Source: Bacteroidales bacterium UBA2714
GTDB lineage: Bacteria > Bacteroidota > Bacteroidia > Bacteroidales > P3
Length of the DNA stretch: 64,000 nucleotides
Assembly: GCA_002354035.1 (NCBI GenBank)
Contig: DEKU01000015.1
Location: 2,813 to 66,812 of the forward strand
Reading direction: 5' to 3'
Of the stretch, positions 7,814 through 15,828 are shown piece by piece (the stretch's first letter is position 1; each line of letters begins with the position of its first letter). The notes below the pieces were generated by a model, which was given only the letters and a program-made list of their open reading frames with translations, was not told the origin of the DNA and did no database searches. A program made the translations under genes and the position numbers.

Positions 7814-9157
7814 TTAGATGATACCCTGGGCAACCATAGCCTTGGCAACGCGCATGAAACCGGCGATGTTAGCGCCCTTCACGTAGTTGATGTGGCCGTC
7901 GGCCTCGCGACCGTGCTCAACGCACATGTCATAGATATCGTTCATAATCTTGTGGAGTTTCTGGTCAACCTCGGGAGCAGTCCAGTTGATGTGACCAGCG
8001 TTCTGGCAGATTTCGAGGCCAGAGGTAGCAACACCACCGGCGTTGACAGCCTTACCGGGACCGAAGGGAACCTTAGCGGCCTGGATGGCGGCGATAGCGG
8101 CGGGCTGGCAGCCCATGTTGGAAACCTCAGCAACATACTTCACGCCATTGGCGAGCAGCATCTTGGCATCTTCCTCAGCGAGCTCGTTCTGGAAAGCGCA
8201 GGGCATAGCGATATCGCACTTCACAATCCAAGCCTTCTTGCCGGCGGTGAACTTGGCCTGGCCGGGGAACTTGGTGGCCATATCCTCAACCTTGTTGCGG
8301 TTGCTGGCACGCATGACAAGCATGTAGTCAATCATCTCCTTGGTGATGCCGTTCTCGATCTCGCAGACACCGTCGGGACCGCTGATGGCGACAACCTTGG
8401 CACCGAGCTCGACAGCCTTGGTGGCAGCACCCCAAGCAACGTTACCGAAGCCTGAGAGAGCAATGCGCTTGCCTTCCAGAGTGTCACCCTTCTCTTTCAC
8501 CATGCGCTCAACATAGTAGATGGCACCGAAACCAGTAGCTTCAGGACGGATCAGAGAACCACCCCAGCCGTAGCTCTTGCCGGTCAGAGCGCCAGTGCTG
8601 TGCTCGCGAGCCAGTTTCTTGTAAGCACCATAGAGGTAGCCAATCTCGCGGCCGCCAACGCCTACGTCACCAGCGGGGCTGTCCTGGTCGGGACCGATGT
8701 TGCGCCACAGCTCATACATGAAGGCCTGGCAGAAGCGCATGATTTCAGCGTCGCTCTTTCCGACGGGGTCGAAATCGGCACCGCCCTTACCACCGCCGAG
8801 AGGCAGGTTGGTGAGGCTGTTCTTGAAGATCTGCTCGAAACCGAGGAACTTCAGCATGGAAACGTTCACTTTCGGGTGGAAGCGGAGACCGCCTTTGTAA
8901 GCACCGAGGGCGGCGTTGAACTGGACACGGTAGCCGAGGTTGGTCTGAACCTGACCCTTGTCGTCAACCCAGGTCACGCGGAAGGTGAAGATACGATCGG
9001 GCTCAACAATGCGCTCGACAATCTTAGCAGCCTCAAACTCGGGGTGCTTGTTGTATTCTTCTTCGATGGTCTCCAAGACCTCGCGAACGGCCTGTAAGTA
9101 CTCGTTTTCGCCCGGATGTTTGGCTTCCAGGTTAGCCATAATTTCGTTTACTTTCAT
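7814..9157 (-). CDS. gdhA: NADP-type glutamate dehydrogenase
   Basis: This enzyme interconverts 2-oxoglutarate plus ammonia and glutamate, and is a main ammonia-assimilation route in Bacteroidales. The 447-residue length matches the hexameric 450-aa class. Visible motifs are K-G-G-L-R-F-H-P near 88-95, the active-site block L-P-L-G-G-G-K-G-G (Lys124), P-A-G-D-V-G-V-G-G-R-E-I-G near 163-175, the Rossmann turn A-L-S-G-F-G-N-V-A near 235, and N-A-G-G-V-A-T-S-G-L-E near 378. Where most homologues read E-G-A-N-M-P-T-T it reads E-V-S-N-M-G-C-Q. The gene is monocistronic with a near-consensus promoter and a strong terminator. Codon use is more moderate than its C-rich neighbours, as expected of a highly expressed gene. 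Confidence 0.96.
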   Translation of the reverse strand: MKVNEIMANLEAKHPGENEYLQAVREVLETIEEEYNKHPEFEAAKIVERIVEPDRIFTFRVTWVDDKGQVQTNLGYRVQFNAALGAYKGGLRFHPKVNVSMLKFLGFEQIFKNSLTNLPLGGGKGGADFDPVGKSDAEIMRFCQAFMYELWRNIGPDQDSPAGDVGVGGREIGYLYGAYKKLAREHSTGALTGKSYGWGGSLIRPEATGFGAIYYVERMVKEKGDTLEGKRIALSGFGNVAWGAATKAVELGAKVVAISGPDGVCEIENGITKEMIDYMLVMRASNRNKVEDMATKFPGQAKFTAGKKAWIVKCDIAMPCAFQNELAEEDAKMLLANGVKYVAEVSNMGCQPAAIAAIQAAKVPFGPGKAVNAGGVATSGLEICQNAGHINWTAPEVDQKLHKIMNDIYDMCVEHGREADGHINYVKGANIAGFMRVAKAMVAQGII

Positions 9158-9201
9158 GATATTGAATGTTTTGTATTGAACAAATTTTTTTTTTCGACTT
9201 A

Positions 9202-9231
9202 CAAATGTACGACATTATTTTGAATCACAAA
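9202..9231 (-). promoter_or_regulatory. gdhA promoter
   Basis: On the minus strand TTTG (9228-9231) stands 18 bp before TACATTTG (9202-9209), a full match to TAnnTTTG. This predicts a leader of about 40 nt before the ATG at 9157. Confidence 0.75.
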
Positions 9232-9350
9232 AATATTTTTTTCGATGTCGGACATTTTTATCCACATAGTTCTAATTACCAGAATGGTACACTAAATGTT
9301 AAATCATTCTACAATCTATTGATACCGACTCCTGTACTGACCGTCAGCAT

Positions 9351-9410
9351 AGGTGGGCTATACCGCCTACATTCATCCCGCCCTCAATCGTCAGGGCTGC
9401 GACAGCCCTG
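9351..9410 (-). repeat. Two hairpins just after the hydrolase gene
   Basis: Arms cagggctg/cagccctg (9392-9399 and 9403-9410, perfect 8 bp with a 3-nt loop) begin 8 bp after the stop codon of the hydrolase gene. A second stem taggtgg/ccgccta lies at 9351-9370. Neither has a U tract, so they are more likely mRNA 3' end stabilisers than classical terminators. Confidence 0.4.
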
Positions 9411-9417
9411 CCTCGGA

Positions 9418-10227
9418 CTAAAGATAACACGTGTTCACAAAGTTCTGTATCCGCGGCCGCACATAGTCGCGTTCTTCGATGTGACCCATGTGGGCCACGT
9501 TCTCCAGCACCAGTATCTCAGCATGTCGAGCCTCCATTGCTTGCGACAGGGCCAGTTCCACCGGCAGCCGGGGATCTTTCTTCCCATAGACAAACAGCAC
9601 CGGCACCTCCAGTTGTTGAAGCACCCTCAGCCGCGACGGCCGGGCTGCCATGCCCCGTTGGGCGGCAATGATGCTCTCCGCCTTGGTCTCTAAGCACTGG
9701 TCTTGCAAGTCTTTTATTTCCACCGTCAGGGCCACCCTGTTCTCCGGGCAGAAAAGTGGCGGTATAAAACCCACGATATAGCTGGCCCGGTTGGTCATCA
9801 CCTGTTCGCAGGTGTTCATGCGCCGTTCTATTGCCTCCTCGGTATCGGCAAGGGCGTGCGAATGCAGCAACCCCAAACCACGCAGCCTGTGGGGGAACAG
9901 ATCGGCAAAAGCCATGGCCACATAACCGCCCATCGAATGCCCCACCAGCACACACTGCTCCACACCGGCATCGTCAAGCACGGCCTTCACCGCCCTCGCC
10001 ATAAAGTCCATAGTGTGGACCTCGCCGAAACACTCGCTATATCCGTGCCCCGGCAGATCGATAGTAATCACGTGCATGGTCCGCATGTACGACAGCACAT
10101 ACGAACTCCATATATCCAGATTCTGAAGATAGCCATGAAGCAGAACCAGTGTCTGCTCATGCTCCCTTCCCTCATCGCGGTAATGCAACGTATGTTCCTC
10201 AAAGACAATTGTCCTATGCTGTTCCAT
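9418..10227 (-). CDS. Alpha/beta-fold hydrolase
   Basis: This 269-residue cytosolic protein has a complete alpha/beta-hydrolase triad: the oxyanion-hole H-G-Y near residue 31, D-L-P-G-H-G-Y-S near 57, the nucleophile elbow G-H-S-M-G-G (Ser98), the acid in Y-G-K-K-D-P-R (Asp218), and the base in V-A-H-M-G-H (His246 or His249). The substrate cannot be told; relatives are annotated as esterases, BioH-like or haloperoxidase-like. No signal peptide is present. It is a single gene between the gdhA promoter and a rightward pseudogene. Confidence 0.88.
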   Translation of the reverse strand: MEQHRTIVFEEHTLHYRDEGREHEQTLVLLHGYLQNLDIWSSYVLSYMRTMHVITIDLPGHGYSECFGEVHTMDFMARAVKAVLDDAGVEQCVLVGHSMGGYVAMAFADLFPHRLRGLGLLHSHALADTEEAIERRMNTCEQVMTNRASYIVGFIPPLFCPENRVALTVEIKDLQDQCLETKAESIIAAQRGMAARPSRLRVLQQLEVPVLFVYGKKDPRLPVELALSQAMEARHAEILVLENVAHMGHIEERDYVRPRIQNFVNTCYL

Positions 10228-10347
10228 CGGGTGCTAATTGATGTAGTTTACGAAAAGCAAAGATACACCTTTTTTCCGAACTGCCAAAACTATTTAACAA
10301 AAAAAATCTCATTCCATCGACTTTTCCATTCTCCCACAACGCCTTCC

Positions 10348-10797
10348 ACATACATCAGCCGTACCTCGCCGACATACCGCAGTGCATTCGACTCCTGCTT
10401 CACCGACATCGTCGACAACTACATCTACCACACCTACAACGAGGCAGGTTGCGACAGCAGCATCTACTACAATCTCAACATCTTCTGGAACGGAGACCCC
10501 TGAGACACCGCGCTTTCTTTCCCCAACATGGTCACCCCCAACGGCGACGGTATGAACGACCGCTTTGTCATTGGCTGACTGATAGAACACAATTATTTCA
10601 AATACAACGAACTCACCATCTACGACCGCTATGGCCACTGCGTCTTCCACAATCACAACATCTCCTCCGAGGCCGACTGGTGGGACCCCGCTGCCCAACA
10701 CTCACCCTCCGGCACCTACTTCTACTACTTCAAGGCCCACGGCATCAACATCCGGACTCAACACCGAGGAGTCATCGAAGTTCTCCACGGCAAATAG
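10348..10797 (+). pseudogene. Remnant of a CHU_C (gliding-motility C-terminal) surface protein, two in-frame TGA stops
   Basis: Read in one frame, 10348-10797 gives an adhesin-like end: ...YHTYNEAGCDSSIYYNLN..., then TGA at 10501-10503, then the hallmark F-P-N-M-V-T-P-N-G-D-G-M-N-D-R-F-V-I-G, then TGA at 10576-10578, then Y-N-E-L-T-I-Y-D-R-Y-G-H-C-V-F and the typical finish P-S-G-T-Y-F-Y-Y-F-K-A...H-R-G-V-I-E-V-L, stopping at TAG 10795-10797. This is the CHU_C domain used for T9SS-dependent export. There is no start, signal peptide or promoter, so only the 3' end of an ancestral gene survives. Other genes here end in TGA, so recoding is unlikely. Confidence 0.82.
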
Positions 10798-10872
10798 CCT
10801 TCACAGTATCTGTGCCATCACCACCCGGCCATCCGCCTTCCTTTGCAAAGCTCCCCTCGGCAGCAATGCGCC

Positions 10873-12120
10873 CTATTCCACCACTACGCGGCGGCGCTCC
10901 TCGCCGCTGCGTGTGCGCACCGTGACGATATACACACCCGCCGGCCATCCATTAGCGTCCAGCTCCACCCTGCTGCCCTTCGCCTCGCTCCGCGCCACCG
11001 CCACGCCTCGCGCGTCGTGCACCTCCACTTCGAGTATTTCCACCGCACTCCTCACCTCAAACCGTCCGCTCGCCGGATTCGGCACCACCTCCACGCCTCT
11101 CGCGCGCTCCACGCCTTCCACACCTTCACGCTCCCCCACATACACCGCTATCCCCTCGCTCCATTCGCCCCACTTGCTGCACTCCGTGCAATAACCCCGC
11201 ACATACGCCACATACCGCACCGTGTCCGACAAACCGTACAACAGCGTGTTCCTGTCACGGCAGTCTATCACACGTCCGCCACCAGCAGCCGTCCCCTCTG
11301 GCCCGTACGACACCTGCCACCGTCGCTGCTGAAGCGTGTCGCACTCCCACCGCACTATCGCCGACCCCATCCCCACCGACACATTCACCTCATCTATGCC
11401 CGGACACACAAACTCCGCGCACCGCAGGTACCACCCCGTCGAGTCTATTATTGGGAAAATGAAGGGAAGCAGTGATCCACCACCACGATAACGCCAGTTC
11501 TCCTCGTAAAAAAAGGCAGTATGGACATCCCAAGAGCAATATTTTTGATGCAGACATCCTATCAGGGCATAAAGCGATGAATATCCCTGCGGTCCGACCA
11601 CACCGACATAGAATGAGTCATTCTCCGTTATCGGTTTGTCGAAATATACCTCCTGAATCGGTACCACAAAAGTATCTATCTCATCCGATATAATAGACCT
11701 CTCCGTTGCAAACTTCATCCACCGCGAAGGATTGAACAAATCGGCACTCCCCTGTGCCAACGGGATTAGTTCTCCCTCTCCGGCATCGTACAACACCACA
11801 TTCAAGTACCTCAAACTATCCCAGTGAGTCCAAGGAACATTCCCCAAAGATGGGGGTTGTGCAGCCAATGCCACACCTACTATTCTGATTGTAGAATCAG
11901 TATATTATTTCCAGGCAAGATTCTGATCAATGGCATCTCCGAAAAACTGATGATACCAAAAGGGCAAATGACACGTATCCAAATCGTACCAAAAATATGG
12001 CGGGTAAAAATAAGTGCTCTCTTTGCCCCAAAGGGTGTCCAACTGCGGAACATGCGGAGCCTGTCCCGATGATAGGGCTCCAGCCAGTACCAATCCTAAA
12101 AATAAAGCAAGCTTTTTCAT
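10873..12120 (-). pseudogene. T9SS-sorted secreted protein gene interrupted by one in-frame TAA
   Basis: From the ATG at 12120, 71 codons encode a signal peptide (MKKLALFLGLVLAGALSSGQA) and the start of a mature protein ending ...GDAIDQNLAWK. A TAA at 11905-11907 follows, and the same frame continues Y-T-D-S-T-I-R-I-V-G-V-A for about 340 more codons to 10873. The second half has a fibronectin-III-like segment and a T9SS type A sorting end (V-V-P-N-P-A-S-G-R-F-E-V ... P-A-G-V-Y-I-V-T-V-R, then R-R-R-V-V-V-E). The continuity of frame and theme says this was one gene of about 415 codons, broken by a single substitution (most simply a Tyr codon to TAA) or by an assembly error. A GTG at 11874 could start only the exportless C-terminal part. 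Confidence 0.8.
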
Positions 12121-12153
12121 ATTTTTATCATCTTTGTTAGAATTTTCATTTTG

Positions 12154-12183
12154 CAAAGATATATCTTTTTTACAAACCAGCAA
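12154..12183 (-). promoter_or_regulatory. Promoter of the interrupted T9SS gene
   Basis: On the minus strand TTG (12181-12183) lies 19 bp before TATCTTTG (12154-12161). The box sits 34 bp upstream of the ATG at 12120, so the gene is probably still transcribed despite its stop codon. Confidence 0.7.
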
Positions 12184-12192
12184 TTATTTTTA

Positions 12193-12339
12193 ATGAAAAA
12201 CTTTTTTCTTTTTCTTCTCGCTCTATTCCTGTCGATTCCCTTGTGGCTGCGGCGGTTACCCACTGTGTCATATCCACTGGGGCTGCATCAGCGCCCCTAT
12301 GCACCTACACAGCGCCGAATCCGCTCCTTTGATTCTTGA
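12193..12339 (+). CDS. Possible 48-codon relic of a secreted-protein gene (signal peptide only)
   Basis: An ATG at 12193 opens a strong signal-peptide-like sequence (MKNFFLFLLALFLSIPLW). A low-information arginine-rich tail with no recognisable domain follows and stops at TGA 12337. It ends close to the arm of intergenic repeat copy C. It may be the 5' end of a secreted-protein gene whose body has been lost, or a chance frame. No clean -7 box is visible on the plus strand. Confidence 0.28.
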   Translation: MKNFFLFLLALFLSIPLWLRRLPTVSYPLGLHQRPYAPTQRRIRSFDS

Positions 12340-12412
12340 TACATTCTATTTATACTCTATTTATTCTCTATTTATACTCTATTTATACTCTCATCCAGAG
12401 ATAAAATAGTGA
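12321..12412 (-). repeat. Intergenic repeat family, copy C (11-bp units)
   Basis: Four tandem copies of an 11-bp unit ctatttatact run 12346-12389 with one variant unit. The last copy pairs with an inverted copy agagataaaatag (12397-12409). On the other side is the family arm cgctcctt (12322-12329), the reverse complement of AAGGAGCG. Read on the minus strand, AGAGTATAAATAGAA is followed after 14 nt by AAGGAGCGG, the same order and spacing as copy A at 28.8 kb. I see nothing else in 12410-12486 except the end of the PorE-like gene beyond. Confidence 0.6.
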
Positions 12413-12486
12413 ATAAACGACGTTCAACTTACGTCAATCGAACAGAATTGTCACGAGCGTTGAGGGGACTGGACGGAAAGGCCGGC

Positions 12487-15258
12487 CTACCGGAAGGAGA
12501 CCTCGGCCTGGACGGGGGAAAGGCCTTGTTTGAACTGGGAGTTGCCGTAGGGGGCGATGGCTACGCGGGTGGGGTCGATGCCGTGGGCGGTGAGATAGTT
12601 GCGGACGGCTTGGGCGCGGCTGAGCGAGAGGTTATAGCTTTGGCGGTCGTTGGTGCCGGGGCAGTGCGTGGCGACGGTGACGGAACAGGTGGCATGCTGC
12701 TGCATAAAGTGGACTATGCGGTCCAACTCGTCGCAGGCGGCGGGCTGGAGGTGGGCGGTACCGGCGTAGAACTGGACGAGCCGCAAGGGCAGCGGGCTTT
12801 CGAGCTGGCGGAGCTGGTCGAGCGTATAGGCCTGGGGGACCATGGGGACCTGGGCTGCGGGGGCGATGGGCATGGCGGGCACATAGAGCCAGCTGGCCGT
12901 GATGAGGGCCACATAGGACTTGCCCTTGTAGAGACGGAAAGACTGGAGCGTGTCGAGGTTGGGGCCGTCGAGATGATGCACTGTGCGTCGGCTGTCGGCA
13001 TCGACAATGTCAATGCCGCGCACCACGCCGGCCACGGGGGCCAGGCTGAGCTGAACGGTGCGGTAGGCTTGGGCGGTGTCGTGGTGTGTGGGGGCGGAGA
13101 AGGCGGCGTAGGCGGTGCCATGGGGCGAATTGGAGGTGAGCAGCAGTTGGCGCTCGTGGTCGGCAAAGGCGATGAAGGCTTCGTCGAAACTGCCGTTGAA
13201 GTCGCGCCCGAGGTTGACGGGCTCGGACCACTGGGTCCAGCTGCCCATGTCGGCACGGGAGGTCATATAGACATCGCCATAGCCCAGACCGCGGGCATCG
13301 GTGACGAAATAGAGGGTTTTCATGTTGCGGCTGAGCAGGGGACTGCGCTCGCAGTAGGGGCTGTTGACCGGAAGACCCAGGTTGACGGCGGGACCCCATT
13401 TGCCATCGGCCCAGGGAATGAAGTAGAGGTCGGTGGCCAACGCCGTGTCGCCGTGGAAGTAGGCGCCAGACTCTTGCACATTGATGCCGTCGGGGCGGTC
13501 GGAGGCCAGCAGCATGCCACTGCCGTCAGGCAGCATGCAGGCGTCGGTCTCGACGAAGAGGGTGTTGACGGGGTGCTCGAAACGCTGGAGGGCGGTCCAG
13601 AGGGAGTCGTTGACCACTTGGGCGGACCAGATGTCGTCGTCCATGCCCAGCAGCACGCGCGTGCCGCCATCGTAGAACCCGAAGGCGGTGACGGGACCCG
13701 AGGCCCCTTGGATGGTGACGGTGCCGGCATAGGCCCAAGGGGTTTTGCCTTTTGGGGTTTTGCGTGCATAGCCTATGGTGCCGTGCTGCTGGCCGGGATG
13801 GGAGCTGAGGGTGAAATAGAGGCGGCTGCCGTCGGGCGAGGGGAAGAGGCGGTGCATGTCGGCACGGGCGTAGAGGGGCGAGCGGCGGGTGGGGCCGCTG
13901 TCGGAAAGGAGAGCGGCGAGCTCGGTGTATTCGCGGTTGTTCAAATCTTCGAAACAGATGGCGAACTGCTGCATGCGCAGAAGGGCTTGCGACCACTCGC
14001 GGTGCGCGATCTGGTTTTGCAGAATGCGCTGGAGGGCCACGAAAGCGGCTTTGCGGCCCATGCAGAGGTGTATGCAGTCGGTGAGGAGCTGATAGTCAGC
14101 TTCGACAAAGGGGCGCAGGAGGTTGAAGGAGTCGATGACGGCGCTGCGGGCCAGGTCAGAACGGACGGTCATGAGGTAGGGGTAGTGGGGGTTGTCGTCG
14201 GCAAAGTCGGCTATGGGCTGGCGGTTGCCGTCGGCGGAGAACCAGCTGTAGTACTCCTTGTAGATGTCGGAGTAGTGTTCGTCGAGGGGGAAGCGCTGTA
14301 GGTAGAGGTTGGCGGCCTGCTGGTTGTGCTGGAGGGTCACCATGCGGCGCAGGGTGGCCAGGGCGCTGTCGGCCAATGGGCTGTCGGCATGTTGCTGGGC
14401 GAAGTTGGCATAGTCGAGGGGTGAGCGGAGCAGGCCGTAGTCCATGTTTTGGAGCGCCTGCAAACGGGCGAGGGCGTCGAGATAGTCGTCGCCACGGGGA
14501 AAGCGCTCGAGGTAGTCGGCATAGGCTTGCTGGGTGTTGGCTTGGCAGGCGGCATAGAAGGCGAGGCTGCTTTTCTGGCTGAGGGCGGCACGCTGCATGG
14601 CGCTGCTGGCGGGATAGCGCGCGGCGGCGGAGTCGATGGCGGACTGGGAGGAGAAGGCTGAGAAGTAGCGGTCGGCCAGGAGGGAGAGGGCTGCCTGTGC
14701 CGAGTCGGCCAGCGACGAGCCGGGGTTGGCGAGGATGAATTGGTAGTAGCCATCAATGGTGTTCTCGGCAAGGGCTTGCCGGTAGGTGTCGCGGAGCTGG
14801 GCACCGAGCAGGGGCTTGGTGATGGCAGGGTTGTCGGCAAAGGCTTTGAGGTAGGCCTCGCGCTCGTTGGTTTCCATGGCGGGGGCGTGGGCTGCGACGT
14901 ATTGCTGGGCTTGCTCGGCCACGGACTGGCGCTGCTGGCGGATGAGGGTGAGGGTGATGCCTTTTTTGATGAGTTTCTGGAGGTCGCGATAGCGGCTGCG
15001 ATCCTGAAGCCATGCGGTGTAGAGCTCTTCGGCACGGGCCAGATGGGAGGCGGCGGCCACAAGGTTGCGCTGGGGGCTGTCGGGATGGGAATAGTAGTGA
15101 GCCAGCTCTATGAGGTTGGCCACGTCGTCGGGGTTGCGGGCATAGGTGCTGCTGAGGGTGGTGTAAAGTTCGCGGAACTGGTCGGCATGTTGGTCCTCTT
15201 GCGCCAGCAGGGGGGTGCAGAGCAGCAGGAGGGCCAGGAGGATGGGCAATCGATTCAT
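12487..15258 (-). CDS. OmpA-family protein with helical repeats and PD40 propeller, PorE-like architecture
   Basis: This is a 923-residue protein. A signal peptide (MNRLPILLALLLLCTPLLAQ) is followed by about 420 residues of helical, TPR-like sequence. A beta-propeller region of PD40/TolB type follows (R-L-F-P-S-P-D-G-S-R-L-Y-F near 466, S-R-N-M-K-T-L-Y-F-V-T-D near 645). Then comes a carboxypeptidase-regulatory-like segment near 735-800, and an OmpA-like peptidoglycan-binding end (N-L-S-L-S-R-A-Q-A-V-R-N-Y-L, then H-G-I-D-P-T-R-V). TPR, propeller, CRD, OmpA is the domain order of the T9SS protein PorE, though this protein is longer and lacks the usual N-terminal lipobox. A T9SS or peptidoglycan-anchored scaffold role is inferred. 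It is the last gene of a four-gene leftward operon. Confidence 0.78.
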   Translation of the reverse strand: MNRLPILLALLLLCTPLLAQEDQHADQFRELYTTLSSTYARNPDDVANLIELAHYYSHPDSPQRNLVAAASHLARAEELYTAWLQDRSRYRDLQKLIKKGITLTLIRQQRQSVAEQAQQYVAAHAPAMETNEREAYLKAFADNPAITKPLLGAQLRDTYRQALAENTIDGYYQFILANPGSSLADSAQAALSLLADRYFSAFSSQSAIDSAAARYPASSAMQRAALSQKSSLAFYAACQANTQQAYADYLERFPRGDDYLDALARLQALQNMDYGLLRSPLDYANFAQQHADSPLADSALATLRRMVTLQHNQQAANLYLQRFPLDEHYSDIYKEYYSWFSADGNRQPIADFADDNPHYPYLMTVRSDLARSAVIDSFNLLRPFVEADYQLLTDCIHLCMGRKAAFVALQRILQNQIAHREWSQALLRMQQFAICFEDLNNREYTELAALLSDSGPTRRSPLYARADMHRLFPSPDGSRLYFTLSSHPGQQHGTIGYARKTPKGKTPWAYAGTVTIQGASGPVTAFGFYDGGTRVLLGMDDDIWSAQVVNDSLWTALQRFEHPVNTLFVETDACMLPDGSGMLLASDRPDGINVQESGAYFHGDTALATDLYFIPWADGKWGPAVNLGLPVNSPYCERSPLLSRNMKTLYFVTDARGLGYGDVYMTSRADMGSWTQWSEPVNLGRDFNGSFDEAFIAFADHERQLLLTSNSPHGTAYAAFSAPTHHDTAQAYRTVQLSLAPVAGVVRGIDIVDADSRRTVHHLDGPNLDTLQSFRLYKGKSYVALITASWLYVPAMPIAPAAQVPMVPQAYTLDQLRQLESPLPLRLVQFYAGTAHLQPAACDELDRIVHFMQQHATCSVTVATHCPGTNDRQSYNLSLSRAQAVRNYLTAHGIDPTRVAIAPYGNSQFKQGLSPVQAEVSFR

Positions 15259-15277
15259 AGCGGCAGGGGGCTGTCAG

Positions 15278-15826
15278 TTAGAAGGCGAGGCTGCCCAGGA
15301 TGGACTCGAACTCTTTGGCCATTTGGGGATAGGTGGCTTTGGTGGTTTCGAGACGGAACTCGACCATGGTGTTCTGGATTTTGAAATAGACCATGCGGAA
15401 TTGATAGTCGCGCTTGTCTTTGAGGCTGGTGTAGGCACCGATGTAGCCCATGCCGCCGGTTTTGGGCAGGCCGAGACCGGAGGTATAGTCCTTGAGGGGC
15501 TGATAGGGTTCGGCTATGTAGCGGTCGTAGACATAGTCGTAGAGGGTGCCGGTGTAGTTTTTGGTGACACGTATGCGGAGGAAAGGGAGCGCGGTGTCGC
15601 CTTTGGAGACGAGGATTATGTCGGTGTAGTAGTAGTGGTAGACGGTGGTGTTTTTGTCGACCTTTTGCGAGTTGAGGAAGTGCCACTTGGTGGGGAAGGT
15701 GTATTGGACGCGGGTGCCGGGGATGGCCACCTGGGCCCGGACGTTGGCACCAAAGGCCAGAAGGATGAGCAGCAGGGCCATGAGGCGGGCTGCATGTTTA
15801 CAAGGGGATGGGATGTGTTTGTTCAT
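15278..15826 (-). CDS. Exported protein of unknown function
   Basis: This is a 182-residue protein. After a basic start (MNKHIPSPCKHAARLM) there is one hydrophobic signal segment (ALLLILLAFGANVRAQ). The mature part (VAIPGTRVQYTFPTKWHF ... YQFRMVYFKIQNTMVEFRLE ... MAKEFESILGSLAF) has the look of a PsbP/DUF1795-like alpha-beta sandwich ending in a helix, but I cannot assign a family. It is separated by 2 bp from the glycosyltransferase gene upstream and 19 bp from the PorE-like gene downstream, so it is surely co-transcribed and may serve the same envelope process. Confidence 0.72.
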   Translation of the reverse strand: MNKHIPSPCKHAARLMALLLILLAFGANVRAQVAIPGTRVQYTFPTKWHFLNSQKVDKNTTVYHYYYTDIILVSKGDTALPFLRIRVTKNYTGTLYDYVYDRYIAEPYQPLKDYTSGLGLPKTGGMGYIGAYTSLKDKRDYQFRMVYFKIQNTMVEFRLETTKATYPQMAKEFESILGSLAF

Positions 15827-15828
15827 AA

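Noticed and set aside
10501..10578. TGA recoded as an amino acid in the CHU_C remnant
   Set aside because: Other intact genes in the window end in TGA (for example DUF4301 at 49968-49970), so TGA is a normal stop here.
12346..12389. 11-bp tandem units as a possible CRISPR array
   Set aside because: Units are too short and contiguous with no unique spacers and no cas genes nearby.
12409..14301. A 630-codon rightward open frame
   Set aside because: Antisense shadow of the PorE-like gene; glycine/alanine/valine-rich composition with no domain, created by C-rich codons on the other strand.
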